Part shown: positions 50,610 to 57,422 of the stretch, one piece after another
Position numbering within the stretch: position 1 is the first letter of the stretch
Layout of the letters: every line of letters starts with the position of its first letter
From: Streptomyces anulatus
GTDB lineage: Bacteria > Actinomycetota > Actinomycetes > Streptomycetales > Streptomycetaceae
Assembly (NCBI RefSeq): GCF_014650675.1
Contig: NZ_BMVK01000002.1
Span: forward strand, 818,556-877,812
Reading direction: 5' to 3'
Length of the DNA stretch: 59,257 nt
Translations under genes and position numbers: made by a program
Notes under the pieces: generated by a model
Told to the model about the DNA's origin: nothing
Seen by the model: the letters and a program-made list of their open reading frames with translations, nothing else
Database searches by the model: none

Positions 50610-51575
50610 TCAGGCGGCCTTCTGCTTGGTGCGCAGACGGCTGAGCAGCGTGCCGCGCTTGTCGTCGATCATCGTCAGGGTGCGGTCGAGCACGTCCTGC
50701 GGCATCCGGTGCAGCGCGGCGGCCGACTCGGAGCGCAGCCGCCGGGCGGTGGCGGGCTCGTAGTCGTCGGCCTTCTCGTTGTGGAAGGCGATCATCGCGC
50801 AGTACGTGCGGACGGCCTTGGGCAGCAGGGTCTTCGCGTCCCGGTCCGTGCGCAGCTGATCGAGCAGCGCGTCGTAGGCGGGGAAGAAGTCGAGCTGGCG
50901 GGAGTCCTTGATCTGGGTCAGGGAGGTGGTGACCCCGCGCCGGTAGAAGATGCCGTACAGCCCGAGCGACGCGTAGGTGCGGGCGCGCAGATGGAGCTGC
51001 CAGATCCACAGCCGGTCCTCGGCGGTGCGCAGTTCGGTGGCGAAGCGCTGGGCGCCGTCGGCGAAGAGCCGCCGGTGGTAGATCCCGGCCCAGACGAACG
51101 GGTAGTCGACCATGGTCTCGCGCTCGGGCGCCCCGATCCCGTCGCGGGGGTCGAGCAGGGTGTCCCGGAGGGGCGCGGGGGCGCGCCGCACGACGCGGGT
51201 GGTGCCGGTGGACTGGACGTGGTCGGTGCGGGCGAAGTCGCAGTCGAGGTCCTGGGCGGCGCGCACCAGCCGGTCCAGGTGGCCGGGGGCGTACCAGTCG
51301 TCGCCGTCGAGGAAGGTGAGGTAGTCGCCCTCGGCGGCGTCGATGCCGCTGTTGCGGGCGGCCGCGATGCCGACGTTCGTACCGTGTCTGATCACCCGGG
51401 CGCGCGGCAGCCGCTCGGCCCAGTGGTCGACGATGTCCTGCGTACCGTCGGTGGACGCGTCATCGACCAGCAGGAACTCGATGTCCGGGTCCGCGTTGCG
51501 GGCCAGGCTGCCCAGCGTGGTCGGAGCGTAGGGCGCGACATTGTGGAGCGGTACGACAACGGACAGTTTCGGCAC
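50610..51575 (-). CDS. Family 2 glycosyltransferase (copy B)
   Basis: A 321-residue GT-A glycosyltransferase, first gene of the five-gene minus-strand unit. Seen: LSVVVPLHNVAPYAPTTLGSL, DDASTDGTQDIVD, NSGIDAAEGDYLTFLDGDDW, LRTAEDRLWIWQLH, and RRGVTTSLTQIKDSRQLDF. Over its whole length it parallels copy A at 41949. The ATG start is at 51575. It is followed after 3 bases by the polysialyltransferase-like copy B, the same gene order as the A pair but in mirror orientation. Confidence 0.9.
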   Translation of the reverse strand: MPKLSVVVPLHNVAPYAPTTLGSLARNADPDIEFLLVDDASTDGTQDIVDHWAERLPRARVIRHGTNVGIAAARNSGIDAAEGDYLTFLDGDDWYAPGHLDRLVRAAQDLDCDFARTDHVQSTGTTRVVRRAPAPLRDTLLDPRDGIGAPERETMVDYPFVWAGIYHRRLFADGAQRFATELRTAEDRLWIWQLHLRARTYASLGLYGIFYRRGVTTSLTQIKDSRQLDFFPAYDALLDQLRTDRDAKTLLPKAVRTYCAMIAFHNEKADDYEPATARRLRSESAAALHRMPQDVLDRTLTMIDDKRGTLLSRLRTKQKAA

Positions 51576-51716
51576 GCGTGCCCTCGCCTTCGATCATGGT
51601 CCCGACAACCTAGTGAGACGGCGGAAGGATCGGGTGACGCCCGCCACGACAGCGGGTGAACTCTGCGCGTCCGCCGCATGACCGGGCGCGCGCCGGAGAA
51701 CGCCTCACGACGGGGC

Positions 51717-51747
51717 TTGACCTCAACTTTGCTTGAGGTTCTACGTT
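51717..51747 (+). promoter_or_regulatory. SoxR/MerR-type promoter before the MarR gene
   Basis: ACCTCAA (51720-51726), six bases, TTGAGGT (51733-51739) form a perfect SoxR-type inverted repeat. It sits between TTGACC (51717-51722, -35) and TACGTT (51742-51747, -10). The spacer is 19 bases, as in promoters activated by MerR proteins. Initiation 7-8 bases after the -10 falls on the MarR start codon at 51755. Confidence 0.8.
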
Positions 51748-51754
51748 CTGAGGC

Positions 51755-52216
51755 ATGGACTACTCACACGACGACGCAGGACTCGCCCGCCAGCCGATCG
51801 GTTACTGGAGCTGGGCCGCGCACGAGGCGACGGTCACCCACATCCGGTCCGCGCTGGCCGAGCACGGACTCACCCAGCCTCCCTGGTGGGTGCTCAACCA
51901 ACTGGACGGGGCGGACGAGGAGGGACGGGGCAGGGCCGAGCTGGTGACCATGCTCAGCGGCTTCCTCGACACCGGGACGGACGGCATGGAGGAGGCCGTC
52001 GAAAGCCTTCTCGAACGGGGGCTGGTCACCGAGGACTCCGGAGCACGGCTACGGATGACCCCCGAGGGGCGGGCGCTGCGCGAGAAGGCGTACGCCCGGG
52101 TCTCGCGGGCGAGCGCCGAGATCCACGAGGGCATCCCCGAGGCGGAGTTCGTCGCCGCGCTCAAGGTGTTGCAGCGGATGATCCACAACGTCGGGGGAAA
52201 GGCCTGGCACCACTGA
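51755..52216 (+). CDS. MarR family transcriptional regulator
   Basis: A 153-residue winged-helix regulator. Seen: HEATVTHIRSALAEHGLTQPPWWVLNQLDG as the N-terminal helices, then a wing with ERGLVTEDSGARLRMTPEGRALREKAY, and a C-terminal dimerisation helix. The SoxR-type promoter means it is probably switched on by redox-cycling compounds, and the ATG at the predicted transcript start means leaderless translation. The convergent LysE-family exporter gene ends 9 bases away. Ligand and targets unknown. Confidence 0.85.
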   Translation: MDYSHDDAGLARQPIGYWSWAAHEATVTHIRSALAEHGLTQPPWWVLNQLDGADEEGRGRAELVTMLSGFLDTGTDGMEEAVESLLERGLVTEDSGARLRMTPEGRALREKAYARVSRASAEIHEGIPEAEFVAALKVLQRMIHNVGGKAWHH

Positions 52217-52225
52217 GGGCCGGAG

Positions 52226-52909
52226 CTACACGCTGCTCAGCGAGAGCTTGGCCGCGAACCCGAGGAACAGGACACCCGCGGCGGAAGTGGCCCCCGCCGA
52301 CAGGCGCTTACGGCGTCGGAAGGCGGCGGCCAGGCGGGTGCCGCCGAAGATCAGCACCGAGAGGTACGCGAAGCTGGCGAGCTGGAGCAGGGTTCCCAGC
52401 AGCAGGAACGACAGCGCCGGGTAGGCATAGCCCGGGTCGACGAACTGGACGAAGAAGGAGATCAGGAACAGGATCGCCTTCGGATTGATCAGGCTGACCA
52501 CCAGGGCCCGGCGGTAGGGCCTCTCCACGGGGCCGGTCGCACCGGACGCCTCGGCCGCACCGGCGGTCTCGACCGTCTCCACGAGCTCGGCGGTACGCCG
52601 GTGCCGCTCGCGCCACAGCGCCACGGCCGCCCGCAGCATCCCGATGGCCATCCAGGTCAGATAGGCCGCGCCCGCGTACTTGACGATCGCGAAGAGCAGG
52701 GGCGTGGTCTGGAGCAGGGACGCGGCGCCGAGCGCGGAGAGCGTCATCAGAACGGTGTCTCCGGTCCAGACGCCCGCGGCGGCCGTATAGCCGGTGCGCA
52801 CGCCTCGGCGGGCGGCGACGGAGAGCACGTACAGCGAGTTCGGCCCCGGCAGAAGAACGATCAGCGCCAGACCGGCGAGATACGTCGGAAGATCGGTGAC
52901 ACCCAGCAT
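52226..52909 (-). CDS. LysE family exporter
   Basis: A 227-residue amino-acid/metabolite exporter of the RhtB/LeuE branch. Seen: six hydrophobic helices, the family opening LVLLPGPNSLYVLSVAARRGVRTGYTAAAGVWTGD (given as LLPGPNSLYVLSVAARRG plus the following helix), the SLINPKAILFLISFFVQFVDP motif, and an extra cytoplasmic loop of about 45 residues (RHRRTAELVETVETAG). The start is the ATG at 52909; longer frames upstream are unrelated. Exports small amino acids or related metabolites by inference. Confidence 0.9.
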   Translation of the reverse strand: MLGVTDLPTYLAGLALIVLLPGPNSLYVLSVAARRGVRTGYTAAAGVWTGDTVLMTLSALGAASLLQTTPLLFAIVKYAGAAYLTWMAIGMLRAAVALWRERHRRTAELVETVETAGAAEASGATGPVERPYRRALVVSLINPKAILFLISFFVQFVDPGYAYPALSFLLLGTLLQLASFAYLSVLIFGGTRLAAAFRRRKRLSAGATSAAGVLFLGFAAKLSLSSV

Positions 52910-53151
52910 GGACGGAGTCTCGCACGCCCGTACGGGGTGCCGTCCAGGGGGTTTCACCAGGCGATATCGACGGCCCGGCGGCGCCCGGGAGAGGGGTGCG
53001 CCGCGCGGGCCGGACCCGGCCATGATCCACCGGGCGCTCCCTTGGGGGGCTGGACGCGCGGCCGAGGTCCGACGGAGGATTCGGTGACCGGGCCGGACGG
53101 GAATTCCGTACAGGAGGCGCCGGGCCGGCGGGTGAGCCAGGGGGACCGAGC

Positions 53152-54186
53152 ATGACGGACACGAACAGCGGGCGGGACGGCCGGGGAGCGAGCGGCACGG
53201 GCGGGACGCGGGCGTCGGAAGCGATACCGGGACCGGGGCCGGGCATGGCCGCCGAGCGGTGTGCGGGCGGAAGGCCCCGGGGGCGTCGTGTCGCCGCCGC
53301 TTCCCTCGTCGCGCTGGCCGCCCTGGCGACGGGGTGCGAGCCCGGGACCGCCGAAGGGGCGCAGGACGTGGCGCCGCCGGTGCGGGCCACACAGGCGGCC
53401 GCACCGACCCCGAGCCCCTTCCTCACGGCCCCCGCCCCCACCGCCGAGGACGCGAAGCCGAGCACCGCGCCACCGCCGAGCCCGCCGGCGTCCACCGCGG
53501 CCCCGGCCCCGACGACGGCCCGGCCGGCCCCGGAGCCGAGCACCGCACCGCCGCCGCGCGTCCTGATGCGTACGGGGTCCGAGAGCGAGCGGGTGCGGGA
53601 ACTCCAGGCCCGGCTCCGCCAGATCGGCCACTTCGGGCGCAATCCCACCGGCTACTACGGCTCCGTCACCGCCGACGCCGTGCGGTCCTTTCAGGCCAAG
53701 CGGCGGCTGCCGGTCACCGGAAGCACCGACGCGGTCACCTGGCAGCGGCTGCTGGCCATGACCCAGGTGCCGACGGCCGCCGAACTGGACCCGCCGACCG
53801 AGCGGCCGGTGGCCGCGCCGGACGAACGGTGCCTGAAGGGCCGGGTGCTGTGCATCAGCAAGAAGAGCCGGACCCTGGCGTGGATGAACGACGGCAAGGT
53901 CGTCTCCGCGATGGACGTGCGCTTCGGCTCGGAGTACACGCCCACCCGGGAGGGCGTGTTCGAGGTGTTCTGGAAGTCCCGGGACCATGTGTCGACGCTC
54001 TACGACACCCCGATGCCGTACGCCCTGTTCTTCAGCGGCGGCCAGGCGGTGCACTACTCCGCCGACTTCGCGGCCAACGGTTACGGCGGCGCCTCGCACG
54101 GCTGCGTCAACGTGCGGGACAAGAAGAAGGTCGCGGCACTGTTCGACCAGGTGAAGAACGGCGACAAGGTCGTCGTCTCCTGGTGA
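53152..54186 (+). CDS. L,D-transpeptidase lipoprotein with peptidoglycan-binding domain
   Basis: A 344-residue predicted lipoprotein acting on peptidoglycan. Seen: a basic N-terminus and a lipobox LATGC with C62; starting at the in-frame ATG 53245 would give a more usual signal peptide. A Pro/Ala/Thr linker follows (about 75-135). Then come a PG-binding domain (SERVRELQARLRQIGHFGRNPTGYYG) and a YkuD domain with HYSADFAANGYGGASHGCVNVRD, nucleophile C318. The GGGGGA site supports ATG 53152. It complements the secreted enzyme at 19744. Confidence 0.88.
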   Translation: MTDTNSGRDGRGASGTGGTRASEAIPGPGPGMAAERCAGGRPRGRRVAAASLVALAALATGCEPGTAEGAQDVAPPVRATQAAAPTPSPFLTAPAPTAEDAKPSTAPPPSPPASTAAPAPTTARPAPEPSTAPPPRVLMRTGSESERVRELQARLRQIGHFGRNPTGYYGSVTADAVRSFQAKRRLPVTGSTDAVTWQRLLAMTQVPTAAELDPPTERPVAAPDERCLKGRVLCISKKSRTLAWMNDGKVVSAMDVRFGSEYTPTREGVFEVFWKSRDHVSTLYDTPMPYALFFSGGQAVHYSADFAANGYGGASHGCVNVRDKKKVAALFDQVKNGDKVVVSW

Positions 54187-54249
54187 TCCGGTGCTCACGG
54201 GTGATCCCGCACCGGTGATCCGGCGTACGGCCGGTACGAGGAGGAGAGG

Positions 54250-54286
54250 GCGCGGGCGGGACCGGGGGAACGTGTCCCGCCCGCGC
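54250..54286. terminator. Bidirectional terminator hairpin
   Basis: Perfect 13-bp stem: GCGCGGGCGGGAC (54250-54262) with GTCCCGCCCGCGC (54274-54286), between convergent genes. Confidence 0.85.
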
Positions 54287-54430
54287 CGATGCGCTGAGCC
54301 GAAGGTACGGGGGGAACCCCGGCTCGTTGCGCGGCCGATGACCAGTCGGCTCACTCTGTACTGCGCCCGGCCTCCGAAAAACGTCACACCTGGTTGTCCG
54401 GGCCGATCGCGTTTGGCCTGGAACCGCAGT

Positions 54431-55558
54431 TCAGCGGGTGAGTACGGAGGCCGTGCCGGTGCTCTTCGGGAGCGGCGTGACCTCGGTGTCCGCGCCGGCC
54501 CCCGGCTCCGGGGCCACGCCGGAGCGCGGTACGGGGTGGAAGGAGACCGGCGGCAGCGAACCGCCGTCACCGTCGCCCGGTCCGCTCTGCCCCCCGTCGT
54601 CGTCCCCGCCGCCTCCGGAACCACCGGAGCCGCCGCTCCCACCGCTTCCGTCGCTCCCGTCGAGGAGTCGGTCGCAGAAGCGCTCCAGGTTCTTCTCGCC
54701 CTTCGCGAACCGGATCAGCTCGCGTCGGCTCCGGTCGTCCAGAGTGCCGTCGCGGAAGGCCTTGCAGGCCTTGACGGACTGCTCGTACCAGTTCCCGGAC
54801 GCCGTGTCGTCACCGGAGCCGCCGGGCTGTTCGTCCTGGCTTTCACCGCTCCCGGGCGTCTCCTCGCGGCCGTCGCCGCCCGGCCGGTCCGGGCTGCCCG
54901 GACGGTCCTCGCCGGACTCCCGGCCGGTGTCGCCGGTTCGCTCGCCGTCGGGCTTCTCGGGCCCCTCGGACTCCCGGGTCGCGGGCGAGGAGGGGTCTGC
55001 CGGCTCGTCGGGCGAGGGCGGGTCCGCCGGGGACGACGGGTCGTCGGTGGACTCGCCGGAGATCAGCGGCCCCGGCGTGACGGCGGCCGATACGGAGGTG
55101 GCCGGCGCGGGCGAGCCCTGTCCGCCGAACGTTCCGGTGAACACGCCCGTGCCGGCGGCGACCGCCACCCCGCCGAGCGCACAGCCCGCGAGCGAGGCGA
55201 CCAGACCGAAGCGGACCGGCCGGCTCCAGCGCGGGCGGCGGACCGGGGCGTCGGGGGCGGAGCCGATGTGGACGGCGTGCAGCAGACCGGGCCGGCCGGG
55301 GACGGCGGCGCCGGCGGCACGTCCGGCGAGCCGGTCCACGCCGTTGCCGTGGCCGGCCTGCCGGAACGCGGCGAGGACCGCGTCCTCGCCGGGGAGTTCA
55401 CCGGTCGGGGGCCGCGGACCTCCGCGGGCCGCGCCGAGCGCTTCGGCGAGCCGGAAGGCGTCGGTGCGGGCCTCGTCGCCGACGGGGACGACCGGTTCGC
55501 CGCGGAGCAATCTCTCCGCCGCGTCCTTGTCAAGCCACTCGTAGTGCTCGTCGGCCAT
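54431..55558 (-). CDS. Membrane protein coupled to ECF sigma factor (putative anti-sigma)
   Basis: A 375-residue single-pass protein. Seen: a cytoplasmic N-terminal part of about 120 residues with the recognisable MADEHYEWLDKDAAERLLRGE opening, one membrane helix (GLVASLAGCALGGVAVAAGTGVF), and then an extracellular half rich in Pro, Ser, Asp and Glu. It has a small globular unit (NWYEQSVKACKAFRDGTLDDRSR) containing cysteines, followed by a Gly/Ser/Asp run. It overlaps the sigma gene stop by 4 bases (ATGA). The topology suggests a cell-envelope sensor and anti-sigma; no ZAS zinc motif is visible, so this is inference. Confidence 0.78.
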   Translation of the reverse strand: MADEHYEWLDKDAAERLLRGEPVVPVGDEARTDAFRLAEALGAARGGPRPPTGELPGEDAVLAAFRQAGHGNGVDRLAGRAAGAAVPGRPGLLHAVHIGSAPDAPVRRPRWSRPVRFGLVASLAGCALGGVAVAAGTGVFTGTFGGQGSPAPATSVSAAVTPGPLISGESTDDPSSPADPPSPDEPADPSSPATRESEGPEKPDGERTGDTGRESGEDRPGSPDRPGGDGREETPGSGESQDEQPGGSGDDTASGNWYEQSVKACKAFRDGTLDDRSRRELIRFAKGEKNLERFCDRLLDGSDGSGGSGGSGGSGGGGDDDGGQSGPGDGDGGSLPPVSFHPVPRSGVAPEPGAGADTEVTPLPKSTGTASVLTR

Positions 55559-56427
55559 CACATGTCCTTCTGCGTCCACGGTCGCGAATGCGTCACACCG
55601 GGAGTGACCCCGGCGGGCGCCGCCGGACCGCCCCGCCCGGGGCGCTGCGCGGGCACGGCACCGAGTCCGGCGCCACCGCCCGGCTCCTGACCCGCACCGT
55701 CGTCGGGACCCTGCGCCGGGTCCGGGGCCGGGGCGTCGTCCGCGGGGGACCCGCCGTCGGCCCGGTTCGCCCCGGGATGTTCCGCGCCGAGGAGTTCGGC
55801 CAGTCGCTTGAGCCCGCGGTGGGCGGCGGTGCGGACGGCGCCGGGCCGCTTGCCCAGGGTCTGCGCCGCGCTCTTCGCGTCGAGCCCGACGACCACCCGG
55901 AGCACGACGGCCTCGGCCTGGTCCTGCGGCAGCTGGGCGATGAGCGACATGGTGCGGTCGGTGTCCAGCGCCTCGATGGCGTCGCCCGCGGTGTCGGACT
56001 CGGCGGCACGCGCGGTCAGCTCGGTCTCGTCGCCGCCGATCGCGGGGCGGCGGCTGCGCATCCGCAGGTGGTCCAGCGAGCGGTTGCGCGCGATCCGGGC
56101 GGCCCAGCCCCGGAACCGGTCGGCGTCACCGCTGAAGCGGTCGAGGTCGCGCGCGATCTGGAGCCACGCCTCGGACGCGACGTCCTCGGCGTCCGGCTCC
56201 CCGACCAGCGTCCGTATGTAGCCCAACAGCCGTGGCTGCACCGCGCGGTACACAGCACGGAAGGCGTCCTCGTCCCCGTCCTGTGCCGCGAGCACCGCGG
56301 CAGTCAGCTCCGCGTCGTCCCCCAGCACTCCCTCAACCCGCTCTGCCGTTCTCGATCGCAGCTGGTCAACTGCTGCGCAACCCTGCGCGAACCAGCACGC
56401 TACGTGCTCGGCAGGGGCCACGTCCAT
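55558..56427 (-). CDS. ECF sigma factor
   Basis: A 289-residue sigma factor. Seen: region 2 (FRAVYRAVQPRLLGYIRTL, EDVASEAWLQIARDLDRFSGD, FRGWAARIARNRSLDHLR), region 4 (MSLIAQLPQDQAEAVVLRVVVGLDAKSAAQTLGKRPGAVRTAAHRGLKRLAELL, read as two adjoining parts), and a Pro/Gly/Asp-rich C-terminal tail of about 75 residues. The start is taken at ATG 56427 without a clear ribosome site; the frame is open upstream to 56589. Translationally coupled to its membrane partner. Confidence 0.88.
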   Translation of the reverse strand: MDVAPAEHVACWFAQGCAAVDQLRSRTAERVEGVLGDDAELTAAVLAAQDGDEDAFRAVYRAVQPRLLGYIRTLVGEPDAEDVASEAWLQIARDLDRFSGDADRFRGWAARIARNRSLDHLRMRSRRPAIGGDETELTARAAESDTAGDAIEALDTDRTMSLIAQLPQDQAEAVVLRVVVGLDAKSAAQTLGKRPGAVRTAAHRGLKRLAELLGAEHPGANRADGGSPADDAPAPDPAQGPDDGAGQEPGGGAGLGAVPAQRPGRGGPAAPAGVTPGVTHSRPWTQKDM

Positions 56428-56636
56428 GACTTGTACAACCCGCAACAATTCGCCGCCCCGTCCTCCGGTGTGACAGAAAACGCAGTCATGGCGCTGAGAT
56501 GAGTACGGGGTCGTGCTGCGACCCCGTGGAAGACGGCCGGGGCCTCTCCTGTGGGGGGTGGCGGCCCCGGTCGTCGCTCCAGCGTTCAACCGTCCGAACA
56601 GTCACTTCGCGGGCCGCCCGCGCCGGCAGGCACGGT

Positions 56637-56858
56637 TCAGTCGCCCGCGGTGTCCTCGGCCTCCCAGCGGAGCAGGTCGCCCGGCTGGCACTTGAGTACG
56701 TCGCAGAGCGCGGCGAGCGTCGCGAAGCGCACCGCCTTGGCCCGGCCGTTCTTGAGTACCGCCAGATTGGCGGGCGTGATCCCCACGCGGTCCGCGAGTT
56801 CACCCACGGACATCTTCCGCCTGGCCAGCATCACGTCGATGTCGACGACGATCGGCAT
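56637..56858 (-). CDS. Small HTH regulator (XRE type)
   Basis: A 73-residue Cro/C1-type helix-turn-helix protein of the YozG group: MLARRKMSVGELADRVGITPANLAVLKNGRAKAVRF followed by TLAALCDVLKCQPGDLL. Its ATG overlaps the stop of the DUF2975 gene (ATGA). This two-gene arrangement is widespread in Gram-positive bacteria. It probably represses its own promoter through the palindromes at 57361-57399. Confidence 0.9.
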   Translation of the reverse strand: MPIVVDIDVMLARRKMSVGELADRVGITPANLAVLKNGRAKAVRFATLAALCDVLKCQPGDLLRWEAEDTAGD

Positions 56859-57349
56859 CAGATCACCTCGTCCAGCTCGGCCCGCATCCGCGCCGCCTCG
56901 ACGTCGCGGGCGACGGCCTGGGCGAGCAGCGTCCGCAGCACGAGCACGAGCAGCGCGACCCCCAGGACGGCCACGCCGATCCCGCCCATGATGAGGGTGA
57001 CGCCCGGGTCCTCCCGCTGGCCGGGCGCGTTCAGGGCCGTGACCGCGAACCACACGAGAGCGGCCGCGACGATCGCGCCGATGATGACGTCCACGTACCG
57101 GAAGGCGGCGTGGGAGAACACGGTTCCGCGTCGCACCATCGTGACCAGTCGCCATACGCAGACCAGGGTGACCTGGGCCGTCCCGATGCCCAGGATCGTG
57201 ATCACGCGCAGCGGGGTCAGCGGGAGCGAACCGTCCTCCGGGTCACTCCCGCTGACCAGCACCCACACCATCAGCGCCTGTACGAACACGGAGCCGGCGA
57301 GCACCACCACGAGCACGGCGCGCAGCGCGCGCACTGTCAGCTTCCCCAT
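56858..57349 (-). CDS. DUF2975 membrane protein
   Basis: A 163-residue four-helix membrane protein: VLVVVLAGSVFVQALMVWVLV, TILGIGTAQVTLVCVWRLV with the following VRRGTVFSHAAFRYVDVI typical of DUF2975, then two more helices and a short helical C-terminus (ARDVEAARMRAELDEVI). Partner of the XRE gene. The start is the ATG at 57349. Function unknown. Two palindromes lie directly upstream. Confidence 0.88.
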   Translation of the reverse strand: MGKLTVRALRAVLVVVLAGSVFVQALMVWVLVSGSDPEDGSLPLTPLRVITILGIGTAQVTLVCVWRLVTMVRRGTVFSHAAFRYVDVIIGAIVAAALVWFAVTALNAPGQREDPGVTLIMGGIGVAVLGVALLVLVLRTLLAQAVARDVEAARMRAELDEVI

Positions 57350-57360
57350 GACCCATCCCT

Positions 57361-57399
57361 CCATCGACCTACGATGGAAATCTATCGAATATCGATAGA
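57361..57399. promoter_or_regulatory. Two adjacent palindromes before the DUF2975-HTH pair
   Basis: CCATCG-accta-CGATGG (57361-57377) and TCTATCG-aatat-CGATAGA (57381-57399) sit 12-50 bases upstream of the DUF2975 start. The second, unusually A/T rich for this genome, is a good operator/-10 candidate. Confidence 0.65.
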
Positions 57400-57422
57400 C
57401 AGAGCAAGGGTGCCGGGTTTCG

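Noticed and set aside
37106..51575. Cluster as a small-molecule antibiotic gene cluster
   Set aside because: No PKS, NRPS or terpene genes; the gene set is that of a cell-surface polymer.
48468..51659. 1063-codon plus-strand open frame opposite the glycosyltransferases
   Set aside because: No recognisable motif and composition of an antisense frame; the opposite strand encodes conserved transferases with coupled starts.
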